DNA of 64,000 bases from Nostoc sp. ATCC 43529. Its GTDB lineage: Bacteria; Cyanobacteriota; Cyanobacteriia; Cyanobacteriales; Nostocaceae. Made by a program: the position numbers and the translations under genes. The DNA is taken from assembly GCA_003326205.1 (NCBI GenBank), contig LWTK01000051.1, positions 1 to 64,000 on the forward strand, written 5' to 3'. The notes under the pieces are model-generated. The model saw only the letters and a list, made by a program, of their open reading frames with translations, did no database searches and was not told where the DNA came from. Below are positions 25,604 to 33,836 of the stretch, in pieces; positions within the stretch are counted from its first letter, which is position 1, and each line of letters begins with the position of its first letter.

Positions 25604-28066
25604 CTAACTCCTCAAATTGACGCCGAATTTTTCCACTAAGGCTTCGCGGACTTTATTGTGTACTGGTTCGACTTCAGCCTCAGTAAGAGTCCGATCGCTT
25701 GCCCGATAAACTAAACGAAATGCTAGACTGCGCTGGCCTTCGGGGACGTTTTCGCCACGATATTCATCGAACAATTCCACTGATTCGAGTAAATCTTTGC
25801 CGGCTTTGGTAATTGCTTTTTCCAGTTCGGCGACTGAGACTTTCACGGGTGCGAAAAAGGCAATGTCGCGATCGCTTGGTGGATAGGTGGAATAGGATTT
25901 AAATGTGGGGTTGAGAGTTTCGTCTTCCTCTAGAGAAATTAAAAGTACGTTTAAATCTAGCTGGAAAACATAAACTGAATCTGGTAAGCCTTTTTCGCGT
26001 CGCAGTTGGGGGTGAACTTGCCCAAAAATACCCAGTCTACTACCTCTAATCCATAGGGAAGCGGTGCGTCCGGGATGGAAGCGTTCGTCTCGGCGATCGG
26101 GTTGATATTCTACTTGCAAGCCGAGTTGGCGAAATACGCTTTCTAAAATGCCTTTGGCTTCAAACCAAGTCAAGGGTTGTTCTCGTCCGCCTTTTGACCA
26201 TTTACCAATAAAGCGATCGCCCCCCATAATACCAGCGAGGACTTCTGTTTCTTGCAAACCGTCTTCTTCTTGCCAGAAAATTTGCCCGATTTCAAAGCCG
26301 TTGAGAGCGCCGTTACCCTGCTCTATATTATATTGATAGGCGTCAATTAACCCAGATATTAAATCGGTTCGCAGGGCTGAATATTCTACAAATAATGGGT
26401 TTGTTAATACTATTTGTCTGTCTTCTCCTGGTTTAACTAAAGAATAATGAATTAATTCTGTTAAACCTTCTGCCCGCAGAAAAGCTCGTAATTTGCGAAT
26501 CAATTCCTGGTCTAAAGGTAAATAACCCGCTTCGGCTTTTTCTGGTAAAGTATCGCAAAATCTGTTGTATCCATACAGACGGGCGATTTCTTCAATTAAG
26601 TCAATTTCCCGTTCTAAGTCGCGGTAACGATAGGGTGGTACAGAAACAGACCATGCGGTTTGCGGTGTATTGTCTTGTCCTAAGACATTACTTGCAGGAG
26701 TCAACTGACATCCTAATGCAGTGAGAACCCTTTCAACATCTTGTTCTTGGAGTTCTCCTGTGTCTTCTCCCAAATCGATTGGCCCTAGTACCTGATTCAC
26801 TCTATCTAAACGCAGTGCAATGGAACGACTCCAGGTAGATGGGTCGGGGCGGGTGTCGGCGATTTCTTGGTGAGTAATAACTCCACTAGCTAATTCGCTA
26901 ATTAACGACAAGGCGCGGCGATTTGCAACTTCCAATTCGGCGCGGTTAACTCCTCTTTCGTATCTTCCAGAAGCTTCACTTCTTAAGCCAACACTGCGAG
27001 AAGAACGGCGAATTGCGACGGAATCAAATAAAGCGGCTTCTAAAACTAGGCTTTCGGTACCTTCATGGACTTCGGTTTCTTCTCCACCCATGACTCCCGC
27101 CAGTGCAACGGGTCTTTCGTTGGCGGTAATTAATAAATTTTGGGATGCTAAAGTGCGGGTTTGTCCGTCCAGGGTTTTTAAGAATTCTCCAGCAGTGGCG
27201 AAGCGGACGCCGATGTTTAAACTTTCGCTACTTGCAACTGATTTTAGGCGATCGCGGTCAAAGGCGTGCAGTGGTTGTCCCCATTCCAACAATACGTAGT
27301 TAGTAATGTCCACAACATTATTTATCGGACGTACTCCCGCAGCCCGCAAACGCTGTTGCAACCATTCAGGAGATGCGGCAATTTTAATTTGTTCGATTAC
27401 GGTACCAATGTAAGCAGGACAAGCTTGGGTATCGGCAATTTTTAAAGCTAAATTTCCTGCATTTTTGGTAATTTGCACTTCACTGGGTACGGGAATGTTT
27501 AGTTTTCCACCAGTCAAAGCTGCTACTTCTCTAGCTACACCTACCATACTCAACGCATCAGCGCGATTAGCGGTTGCCGTCAGGTCTAAAATGACATCAT
27601 CTAAACCCAACAACGGACGCACATCACTACCCAAGGTTAAATTTTCTTGGGGAAAAATATGAATTCCGTCTACATCAGTGGGTAAACCGAGTTCTTTTAA
27701 AGAACAAATCATGCCCTGAGAGGGGACACCACGCAGTTTTGCGGGTTTAATTTTTAAATCGATGTTGGGTAAGTAAGTTCCCGTAGTTGCTACTGGCACA
27801 TAGATATCTGCCTTGACATTAGCAGCGCCACAGACAATATTTAAAGTCTCATCTGCGCCAATATCGACTTGACAAACACTTAATTTATCAGCATTGGGGT
27901 GTGGTTGACGTTCAAGCACTCTCCCCACAACTACGCCATTTGCCCAAGTGCGGCGATCTTCAATATCTTCTACTTCAAACCCCGCCATTGTCAGGGTTTC
28001 GGCTAATTCTTCTGGACTAAGTTTTATCTCTACTAGTTCGCGCAGCCAGTTTAAAGAAATACGCAT
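25604..28066 (-). CDS. pheT: Phenylalanyl-tRNA synthetase beta subunit
   Basis: A full-length 820-residue PheT, which with PheS charges tRNA-Phe. Domains in order: N-terminal B1 (start MRISLNWLRELVEI); EMAP-type tRNA-binding domain (about 40-150, VVGRVLERQPHPNADKLSVC); B3/B4 editing region (about 205-385, including LGEWGQPLHAFD-like LLEWGQPLHAFDRD and RSEASGRYERGV); B5 (about 400-490); a catalytic-like core (YRYRDLEREIDLIEEIARLYGYNR and following); and a C-terminal FDX-ACB anticodon-binding domain (about 725-819, FKSYSTYPPSDRDIAFF). pheS is not adjacent, as usual in cyanobacteria. Confidence 0.97.
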   Translation of the reverse strand: MRISLNWLRELVEIKLSPEELAETLTMAGFEVEDIEDRRTWANGVVVGRVLERQPHPNADKLSVCQVDIGADETLNIVCGAANVKADIYVPVATTGTYLPNIDLKIKPAKLRGVPSQGMICSLKELGLPTDVDGIHIFPQENLTLGSDVRPLLGLDDVILDLTATANRADALSMVGVAREVAALTGGKLNIPVPSEVQITKNAGNLALKIADTQACPAYIGTVIEQIKIAASPEWLQQRLRAAGVRPINNVVDITNYVLLEWGQPLHAFDRDRLKSVASSESLNIGVRFATAGEFLKTLDGQTRTLASQNLLITANERPVALAGVMGGEETEVHEGTESLVLEAALFDSVAIRRSSRSVGLRSEASGRYERGVNRAELEVANRRALSLISELASGVITHQEIADTRPDPSTWSRSIALRLDRVNQVLGPIDLGEDTGELQEQDVERVLTALGCQLTPASNVLGQDNTPQTAWSVSVPPYRYRDLEREIDLIEEIARLYGYNRFCDTLPEKAEAGYLPLDQELIRKLRAFLRAEGLTELIHYSLVKPGEDRQIVLTNPLFVEYSALRTDLISGLIDAYQYNIEQGNGALNGFEIGQIFWQEEDGLQETEVLAGIMGGDRFIGKWSKGGREQPLTWFEAKGILESVFRQLGLQVEYQPDRRDERFHPGRTASLWIRGSRLGIFGQVHPQLRREKGLPDSVYVFQLDLNVLLISLEEDETLNPTFKSYSTYPPSDRDIAFFAPVKVSVAELEKAITKAGKDLLESVELFDEYRGENVPEGQRSLAFRLVYRASDRTLTEAEVEPVHNKVREALVEKFGVNLRS

Positions 28067-28268
28067 GGAGTGTGCTGGTTTTAGGAATCGTCTTTTGCTC
28101 TCATTTTAGAGTGTCTGTTAGCGAGCGATCGCTATTCACTCTGCAAGTCATAGCCTTGTCACTTGAACAATCCTACTACGTCAGACTAGCAGAACAATCT
28201 CTCATGCTCATCTTTTCTTGGCGTTTTGACTATTCGCTGCAAAAGGAAACTTTTACAACGCTTAACTA

Positions 28269-28373
28269 CTCATTAATGAGTATCAAAGGTGGATTAATGC
28301 AGTTTAAAGACTCATTAACGAGTATTAAAGGCTCATAAATGAAGCTCAAAGGCTCATTTATGAAAATTACAGC
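28269..28373. repeat. 21-bp tandem array, five units
   Basis: Exactly spaced units at 28269, 28290, 28311, 28332 and 28353 of the form ctcattaatgagtatcaaagg. Units 1, 3 and 4 are closest, while units 2 and 5 are diverged. The consensus, rotated, is close to that of the array at 24931-25014 (gagttcaaaggctc...). Twenty-one is three times the heptamer period common in this genome. Confidence 0.85.
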
Positions 28374-28397
28374 AATTTTCAGGTAATTCAACCATAG

Positions 28398-28426
28398 GTA
28401 GGGGCGCACAGCTGTAAAGCCCCTAC
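28398..28426. repeat. GTAGGGGC hairpin (CAGCTG-centred family)
   Basis: gtaggggc / gcccctac with gcacagctgtaaa between. It is the shortest of three related elements in the window; the others are the ends of 39881-40116 and the palindrome at 53276-53303. Confidence 0.6.
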
Positions 28427-28546
28427 AAGGGATTGTGGTTCAAGTTGATTTAGCTAGCAATAGAGATAAATTGCGGAAATCGCCTTTGAGAAGTTGGATT
28501 TACTAAAGCTATAGATCCTAAAATATTAAGTTCCCAGGAGCCAATA

Positions 28547-29206
28547 ATGGTAATTAAATATAATGTAAAAAAATGGATTTTACATCCAATAATGATGGGT
28601 TTGCTAGCAGTAGTAACAATTGCCTGCAAAACAGAGATGAATTTTTCTTTGACAAACCCAGCTACAGCAGAAGTTGTTTCATTAGAAAAGTCTACACCCA
28701 AACCAGCACGAAAAGAACACGGTATTTATAAGAGCGATCGCTTTGGTTTTCAGTTTAGCTACTCGCTCCGAGATTTTGTAATAGATAACAAAATAACCAC
28801 TCCCAACAATAACGTTAATTCTCCATTGACTGCTATTGATATCTGGACTCGCAAACACGCCGAGAAAATCCGCGCTGGAGAATATGAAGGCGGTACAGAA
28901 TACCCGGCTAATGTCCGCATATCTGTATATAACAATCGTAGTAAATTACCTTTGCAGAAGTGGATTCAAAAAAATAACGAATTTTCTGCAACCCGTGAAT
29001 TCAAAACTGCTAAAATTGCAGGGCAAACAGGGTTGAAATTTAAATCGAGTGGCTTATACGAAAACGAACATATCGCTTTTATCAACCCAAAAGACTCTCG
29101 AATTATTGCCATCACAATATCCAAAACTGGTTACGGCAATAATGACGCTATTTACGAAAGAGCATATCAGCAGGTAGTTAACTCCTTCACCTTACTAAAT
29201 AGATAG
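28547..29206 (+). CDS. Secreted or lipid-anchored hypothetical protein
   Basis: A 219-residue exported protein. The N-terminus (KKWILHPIMMGLLAVVTIAC) is a signal sequence with a cysteine at residue 27 that could be a lipobox, although the -3 residue (Thr) is unusual. The mature part has an FGFQFSYSLRDFVI segment and a C-terminal AYQQVVNSFTLL. These recall PsbP-like or 'DUF1795-type' single-domain folds, where a short F-x-F-x-Y-P strand opens the domain. I do not recognise the specific family. Monocistronic; ATG start with agg upstream. Confidence 0.7.
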   Translation: MVIKYNVKKWILHPIMMGLLAVVTIACKTEMNFSLTNPATAEVVSLEKSTPKPARKEHGIYKSDRFGFQFSYSLRDFVIDNKITTPNNNVNSPLTAIDIWTRKHAEKIRAGEYEGGTEYPANVRISVYNNRSKLPLQKWIQKNNEFSATREFKTAKIAGQTGLKFKSSGLYENEHIAFINPKDSRIIAITISKTGYGNNDAIYERAYQQVVNSFTLLNR

Positions 29207-29599
29207 ATATAGGAGTCCGATTTGAGTTCTGAAAAAATCTAAGTATTTGTAGTATTTGTAGGGTGTGTTATGGCGTAGCCTAACGCACCTAAATCGTTAA
29301 CTGGTGCTGTACCCTCAGGCTAACGCAACGCCAGTCCGCTCAAGTCGGGAAACCCGCCCATGCGGCTGGCTCCCCTACGTGTATTTCTCCAAATCAAATA
29401 TGAGTGCAATAGATGATATTACTGTTACGCACCATAAAAATTTAATAAAATAACAGTAAAAATACTGTGTGCTTCTTGTCTAACACAGTTTAGTCTATAG
29501 CAAACAGATTTGGAACCAGCAAATTAAGGCAAATAGTAAGTAAAATTACTAAAATTAATTGTAGGCCAAATCAATTTTTGATTTTAATAGGTGTTCCTA
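29207..29599. other. Intergenic region upstream of the pqq operon
   Basis: About 393 bp. It includes a dispersed hairpin-like repeat gggtgtgttatggcgtagcc...aacgcacc near 29260-29290 and a GC-rich piece caagtcgggaaacccgccca near 29340-29375. The last 200 bp are AT-rich and should hold the pqqA promoter. Confidence 0.45.
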
Positions 29600-29791
29600 A
29601 TGATTCGCGAAACAAACGATCGCTCCATGCAAGAGCAAGACAGCAATAGCTCACAATTAAGTGAGGATGTCTCCGCTAGAACCTCATTTCTTCCTCCAAA
29701 TATTAAGTCAGCCATTGATTGGGAAAAACCAGATTTTGATGAGCTTGACTTGTGTATGGAAATTACGACATACATCCTCAATGGGCAATAA
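29600..29791 (+). CDS. pqqA: PqqA-like precursor peptide with long N-terminal extension
   Basis: A 63-residue peptide whose C-terminus WEKPDFDELDLCMEITTYIL matches PqqA. The conserved Glu and Tyr spaced E-x3-Y (E54 and Y58 in this numbering) are the residues PqqE cross-links to build pyrroloquinoline quinone. Canonical PqqA is about 22-40 residues. Here ~35 extra residues, rich in Ser, Gln and Asp, precede the motif. Start: ATG 29600 with aggtg about 8 bases upstream; a GTG at 29591 is possible, and an ATG at 29627 would shorten it. It is the first gene of a pqqABCDE operon, which makes the identification firm despite the short match. Confidence 0.88.
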   Translation: MIRETNDRSMQEQDSNSSQLSEDVSARTSFLPPNIKSAIDWEKPDFDELDLCMEITTYILNGQ

Positions 29792-29846
29792 TTGTTAAAA
29801 CTAAGCCTAATTGCTCAATGAAAACCTCTACCTGCTTTTTGTTTTT

Positions 29847-30752
29847 ATGTTCCTGAAAATTCTTGGTACTGCCGCAGGTGGCGGTTTTCCTCAATGGAAT
29901 TGTAACTGTCCCAATTGCCAAGCAGTCCGCACAAGTCGTCCGGGTGTCAATTGGCTCAACCAGTCATCAATTGCGGTGAGGAAAAACAATCAGCCTTGGT
30001 TTTTAGTCAATGCCTCTCCAGATGTACGTCCGCAGTTAGAGAAATTACGGGAAGGACAACCATCTACAATTCGGTCAAGCCCGATCGCTGGTGTTCTGTT
30101 AACTGATGCAGAGATTGACCATACTACCGGACTGGTTATCCTCAGAGAATCTACGGAAAAACTGCGGGTCTACGGTACGCAAACAGTACATAAGGCTCTG
30201 ACAGAGGGTTATCCCTTGCTGTCTACGTTAGCAAACTATTGTGGTGTGGAATGGTCTGAACTCGAACCTCACGTACCTATAAACCTGGGGTTAAATGATG
30301 CAGATGGTTTGGAAGTGGAGGCATTTCCACTAGCAGCTAAACCACCAAAATATATGCGCCACAAGGCAAATTTAGATGGAATTTGGGTTATCGGTTTAAC
30401 ATTTCGCGATCGCACCACTGGCAAAGTTGCTACTTATGCACCAGGTTTAGCCGAACTTGATGAAAAAATCCTAGAGCGATTTGAGTCTAGTGACTGCATT
30501 TTAGTAGATGGCACTTGCTGGGAAAATGACGAGTTATTAGCTTTAGGAATATCAAAGCTGCAAGCCCGCGATATGGGACACTTACCCCTGAGCGTTAGTT
30601 TAAAAAGCCTTGCTAATTTGAGCCGTCCTCGGAAAATTCTCGTTCACATCAACAACACAAACCCAATCCTTTTACCTGATTCAGAAGAACGCAAAATAGT
30701 TGAAGCCGCAGGAATAGAAGTTGGCTACGATGGCTTGACCATCGAATTGTAA
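29847..30752 (+). CDS. pqqB: PqqB, metallo-beta-lactamase-fold hydroxylase of PQQ synthesis
   Basis: A 301-residue PqqB, an iron-dependent hydroxylase acting on the Glu-Tyr diamino acid intermediate. The hallmark N-terminus LKILGTAAGGGFPQWNCNCPNC is nearly identical to classic PqqB and fixes the start at ATG 29847, not the upstream TTG at 29811. MBL metal-site DAEIDHTTGL, later DGTCWENDELL and ARDMGHLPLS, and the C-terminal HINNTNPIL are present. It starts 55 bp after pqqA and 21 bp before pqqC. Confidence 0.96.
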   Translation: MFLKILGTAAGGGFPQWNCNCPNCQAVRTSRPGVNWLNQSSIAVRKNNQPWFLVNASPDVRPQLEKLREGQPSTIRSSPIAGVLLTDAEIDHTTGLVILRESTEKLRVYGTQTVHKALTEGYPLLSTLANYCGVEWSELEPHVPINLGLNDADGLEVEAFPLAAKPPKYMRHKANLDGIWVIGLTFRDRTTGKVATYAPGLAELDEKILERFESSDCILVDGTCWENDELLALGISKLQARDMGHLPLSVSLKSLANLSRPRKILVHINNTNPILLPDSEERKIVEAAGIEVGYDGLTIEL

Positions 30753-30773
30753 TTTTGAGGTGCAAGAAAAAGC

Positions 30774-31487
30774 GTGTTGGAATTAGTTAAAGAACCTCTC
30801 CCTTGGACTCAGACAGAACTAGAGGCAGTATTGCGATCGCAACATCGCCGCTATCATCATCTGCATCCATTTCATGCGAGGATGAACAGCGGTGATTTAA
30901 CGCCAACAGAAGTCCGACGCTGGGTAGCAAATAGATTTTACTATCAAAAAAGTATTCCCCTAAAAGATGCTGCAATCTTGTCAAACTGCCCCGATTTAGA
31001 AGTACGGCGGGAATGGATTCAACGCATCATCGATCATGACGGTCAAGGTGAGGACAAAGGCGGTATTGAAGCATGGTTAAAACTTGGTAAAGCTGTAGGA
31101 TTGTCTCGTCAGGAACTCTTAGAAGACCAACACGTTCTTCCAGGAGTTCAATATGCTGTGGATGCCTACGTTAACTTTTGTCGCACTCGACCCTGGATTG
31201 AGGCGGTGGCTGCATCCCTAACCGAACTATTTGGCCCCGATGCAATTCGAGTCCGTTTAGCTGCATTAGAAGAACATTACCCCTGGATCGATCCTGCTGG
31301 ATTTGACTACTTCCGGGCGCGTCTTTACCAAGCCCCCAGAGATGCCCAATATGCCCTCAAGCTAGTCCTCAAACACTGTAAAACTCGTGAATCTCAGGAA
31401 AAAGCAGTACAAGCTTTAGTATTCAAGTGCAATTTATTGTGGAGTCAGTTAGAAGCCATTGAACGGGGCGATACTAGACCAGTATGA
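30774..31487 (+). CDS. pqqC: PqqC, PQQ synthase (final oxidation)
   Basis: A 237-residue PqqC, the cofactorless oxidase that performs the final ring closure and eight-electron oxidation to PQQ. Family motifs: YHHLHPFHARMNSGDL, RFYYQKSIPLKDAAILSNC, RIIDHDGQ, the GVQYAVDAYVNFCR segment, and LKLVLKHCKTRESQEKAV at the C-terminal helix. The start codon appears to be GTG (MLELVKEPLPW). Length matches canonical PqqC (~240-250). Co-directional with pqqB, 21 bp apart. Confidence 0.96.
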   Translation: MLELVKEPLPWTQTELEAVLRSQHRRYHHLHPFHARMNSGDLTPTEVRRWVANRFYYQKSIPLKDAAILSNCPDLEVRREWIQRIIDHDGQGEDKGGIEAWLKLGKAVGLSRQELLEDQHVLPGVQYAVDAYVNFCRTRPWIEAVAASLTELFGPDAIRVRLAALEEHYPWIDPAGFDYFRARLYQAPRDAQYALKLVLKHCKTRESQEKAVQALVFKCNLLWSQLEAIERGDTRPV

Positions 31488-31638
31488 GGGGACTGGGGAC
31501 TGGAGAGATGGGGGAGTGTGGGGAGTGTGGGGAGTGTGGGGGGAAAGATTTCTTCCCCATCCTCCCACACCTCCCCATGCCCAATGCCCAATGCCCCATG
31601 CCCCATGCCCAATGCCCAACAAATTAATTACGAATTAA
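31488..31638. repeat. Inverted G/C-rich repeats inside the pqq operon
   Basis: gagtgtggg 9-mers (31512-31542) are followed by the complementary cctcccacacctcccc and by GCCCAAT-type heptamers (31576-31620). The halves can pair into a hairpin between pqqC and pqqD. Confidence 0.75.
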
Positions 31639-31926
31639 ATGAGTACTATAGACAATCATGCTCGACCGCAGTTAGTTCGTGGTGTGCGTTTACGCTGGGA
31701 TGACGTGAGAAAGCAGCATTGGCTCCTGGTTCCAGAAGGGGCACTAAAATTAAACTCCACAGCAGCGGCAATTCTGGCACTTTGTAATGGGGAGCGAACT
31801 CTAAATGCGATCGCAGCAGAGTTAGAGAAACACTACCAGGGCGAAAACCTGCTAGAGGACGTGCGCCATCTACTCTCTCGAATTAGCAAACGAGGACTAT
31901 TAATTCTAGAAGGCAATAGGCAATAG
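31639..31926 (+). CDS. pqqD: PqqD, PqqA-binding chaperone
   Basis: A 95-residue winged-helix RRE protein that binds PqqA and presents it to PqqE. It shows RGVRLRWDDVRKQHWLLVPEGALKLN (read in pieces), the TAAAILALCNGERTLNAIA segment and the C-terminal VRHLLSRISKRGLL. The final residues EGNRQ and the TAG stop are read from the GGCAATA heptamer array that begins at 31912, so the 3' end is repeat-derived. ATG start; separate from pqqC and not fused as in some bacteria. Confidence 0.94.
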   Translation: MSTIDNHARPQLVRGVRLRWDDVRKQHWLLVPEGALKLNSTAAAILALCNGERTLNAIAAELEKHYQGENLLEDVRHLLSRISKRGLLILEGNRQ

Positions 31927-31967
31927 GCAATAGGCAATAGGCAAGAGGCAAGAGGCAATAGGCAACA
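31912..31967. repeat. GGCAATA heptamer array, eight units
   Basis: Eight 7-bp units (ggcaata, with ggcaaga and ggcaaca variants) start inside the last codons of pqqD and supply its stop codon. Confidence 0.9.
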
Positions 31968-32016
31968 GTCAGGAGGTAAAAGTTAGTTTATGAGGAGATT
32001 TTACTCCTTGTATTAG

Positions 32017-32138
32017 GGATTACCAAGAAATAAATTACTACTAATTGTGGGGTGGACATCTTGTCCGCCCTTGATTACGGGCGGGCGAGACGCCCACCCC
32101 ACAATAAAAGTTGAATATTTTTTTATTTGGAAATCCGT
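32017..32138. mobile_element. MITE-like element, copy 2, between pqqD and pqqE
   Basis: Same family as 25411-25530: ggattaccaagaaataaatt at the left, ttatttggaaatcc at the right (inverted), and a central palindrome tgtggggtggacatcttgtc ... gacgcccaccccaca. Non-coding; it inserts structure into the operon 22 bp upstream of pqqE. Confidence 0.82.
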
Positions 32139-32160
32139 CAATTACTAATTACGAATTAAT

Positions 32161-33285
32161 ATGACAATTAATAGACCTTTAAGCTTAATTGCAGAATTGA
32201 CGTATCGCTGCCCACTGCGTTGTCCGTACTGCTCCAATCCGCTGAATTATGGCGATAACCACTATCGTCAAGAACTTTCGACTGAGGATTGGTTGCGAGT
32301 AATTCACCAAGCCTCAAACTTGGGTGTGTTACAACTTGGCTTGACCGGCGGCGAACCACTGCTACGAAAAGACCTAGAATTACTTGTGGCAGCAGCAGCC
32401 AAAGCGGAACTATATACTACTTTAATTACTGCTGCTACGCTGTTAACTCCAGAACGAGCTACACAGCTGCGCGATGCCGGACTCGATCACGTACAAATTA
32501 GTATCCAAGATAGTCGTAGTGCTGAATCGGATTATATTGCTGGAACTCCTTGCTTTCAGCAAAAACTAGAAGCAGCAAGATTAGTAAAAGATTTAGGTTT
32601 CCCGCTGACGCTTAATTTTGTTCTGCATCGGCAAAACCTAGACAGAATTGAGGAAATTTTAGAGCTGTGTGAAGTTTTAAAAGCAGACCGAGTTGAATTA
32701 GCGAACACTCAGTATTATGGCTGGGCATATCGCAACCGTGATGTTTTACTACCCACCCGCGAACAGCTAAAACGAGCAGATGCCGCAGTGGCAGCCGCTA
32801 GAGAGCGTAATATCTGCCCAATGGGTATCTTATACGTACTTCCAGACTATTATGAAGATTATCCCAAAGCGTGTATGGGTGGCTGGGGTCATCGAGCTCT
32901 AGTTGTTGCTCCTAATGGCGATGTGTTACCTTGCCAAGCCGCCACTTCGATTCCAGAATTAGAATTTGCTAACGTCCGCAACCATTCACTAGATTGGATT
33001 TGGTTTGAATCGCCTGCTTTTAATCGCTTCCGGGGCACAGAATGGATGCCTGAACCTTGCCAAAGTTGCGATCGCCGTGAGGTTGACTTCGGTGGTTGCC
33101 GTTGCCAAGCTTTACTTCTGACTCACAATGCTGCTGCCACCGATCCTGTGTGTCATCTATCACCACACCATCACCTGATTTCCACAGTTACAAAACAGGC
33201 AAATCAAGAAAACTTGGATTTCCCCCCACCTTTGGTTTATCGTTCCATACCAAAGTCTCAATTTACAGCAAGCAGCAGACAATAG
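32161..33285 (+). CDS. pqqE: PqqE, radical SAM PqqA glutamate-tyrosine cross-linking enzyme
   Basis: A 374-residue radical SAM/SPASM enzyme that forms the C-C bond between Glu and Tyr of PqqA. The radical SAM cluster is C17, C21, C24 (RCPLRCPYC), with GGEP at 63-66. The SPASM cysteines are C238, C258, C300, C303, C313, C315 and C331, plus D309. The spacing equals the auxiliary-cluster ligands known for Methylobacterium PqqE, including the Asp. WGHRALVVAPNGDVLPCQAA is typical. Last gene of the operon; a large heptamer hairpin follows. Confidence 0.97.
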   Translation: MTINRPLSLIAELTYRCPLRCPYCSNPLNYGDNHYRQELSTEDWLRVIHQASNLGVLQLGLTGGEPLLRKDLELLVAAAAKAELYTTLITAATLLTPERATQLRDAGLDHVQISIQDSRSAESDYIAGTPCFQQKLEAARLVKDLGFPLTLNFVLHRQNLDRIEEILELCEVLKADRVELANTQYYGWAYRNRDVLLPTREQLKRADAAVAAARERNICPMGILYVLPDYYEDYPKACMGGWGHRALVVAPNGDVLPCQAATSIPELEFANVRNHSLDWIWFESPAFNRFRGTEWMPEPCQSCDRREVDFGGCRCQALLLTHNAAATDPVCHLSPHHHLISTVTKQANQENLDFPPPLVYRSIPKSQFTASSRQ

Positions 33286-33299
33286 GCTGGAACTGGAGA

Positions 33300-33421
33300 T
33301 TGGGCATGGGGCATTGGGCATTGGGCATTGGGCATGGGGAAGAGGTGTGTCCGGTGTGGGAGGAAGCATAAATTCTCTTTCCCCCCACACTCCCCATACC
33401 CGATGCGCCATGCCCCATGCC
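33300..33421. terminator. Large heptamer hairpin between convergent genes
   Basis: GGGCATT/GGGCATG units (33301-33338), a purine-rich stretch, then the complementary ccccccacactccccat and atgccccatgcccta. The inverted halves would form a long stem between pqqE (+) and the response-regulator gene (-), a likely bidirectional transcription stop. Confidence 0.65.
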
Positions 33422-33793
33422 CTATTCCCCTCCGTCCACAAGAAATTTGACTGCATGTAGTAATTGCTGTTTAGTAAAAGGTTTAGCTAAATAAACATCT
33501 GCACCTTGTCGCATTCCCCAAATTCTGTCAATCGGCTGATTTTTGGAACTACAAATAATAATAGGTACTTTTTTAGTTGCTGGATTTCTTTTCAGTTGGC
33601 GACAAAATTCAAACCCGCTAACTTCTGGCATTACCACATCAGTAATTATGGCATCTGGCTGATGATTAATAGCTTTACTCATACCATCTTTAGCATCGTA
33701 AGCTTTAATGACCGTATGTCCGCTTTCTCTTAAAAAACTATTGATTAACTCCAACTGAGAAGGAGTATCTTCCACAACTAAAACTTTAGCCAT
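33422..33793 (-). CDS. CheY-like single-domain response regulator (PixH/PilH type)
   Basis: A 123-residue receiver domain: VLVVEDTPSQ with acidic residues at 8-9, phospho-acceptor D52 in ITDVVMPEVSG, and the conserved Lys in YLAKPFTKQQLL. It lies 43 bp downstream of a PatA-like regulator, the order seen at the start of pix/pil chemotaxis-like operons. The following CheW, MCP and CheA genes are not here: the convergent pqq operon takes their place, so this is a two-gene remnant or a separate PatA-CheY pair. Confidence 0.92.
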   Translation of the reverse strand: MAKVLVVEDTPSQLELINSFLRESGHTVIKAYDAKDGMSKAINHQPDAIITDVVMPEVSGFEFCRQLKRNPATKKVPIIICSSKNQPIDRIWGMRQGADVYLAKPFTKQQLLHAVKFLVDGGE

Positions 33794-33836
33794 ATTTATG
33801 TATCCCTACTAGTTAAAACCCCATATATTCATGGAT

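Larger units (their letters stand above)
28067..28546. other. Intergenic region with 21-bp tandem array
   Basis: The 480-bp gap between pheT (-) and a lipoprotein-like gene (+). It holds a five-unit 21-bp array (28269-28373) and a hairpin (28398-28426). A frame at 28072-28338 runs through the array (giving 7-residue periodicity) but has no ribosome-binding site or recognisable product, so I do not call it a gene. Confidence 0.5.

Noticed and set aside
28072..28338. An 88-codon frame with 7-residue repeats
   Set aside because: The periodicity is explained by the 21-bp DNA array; no start signal and no known family.
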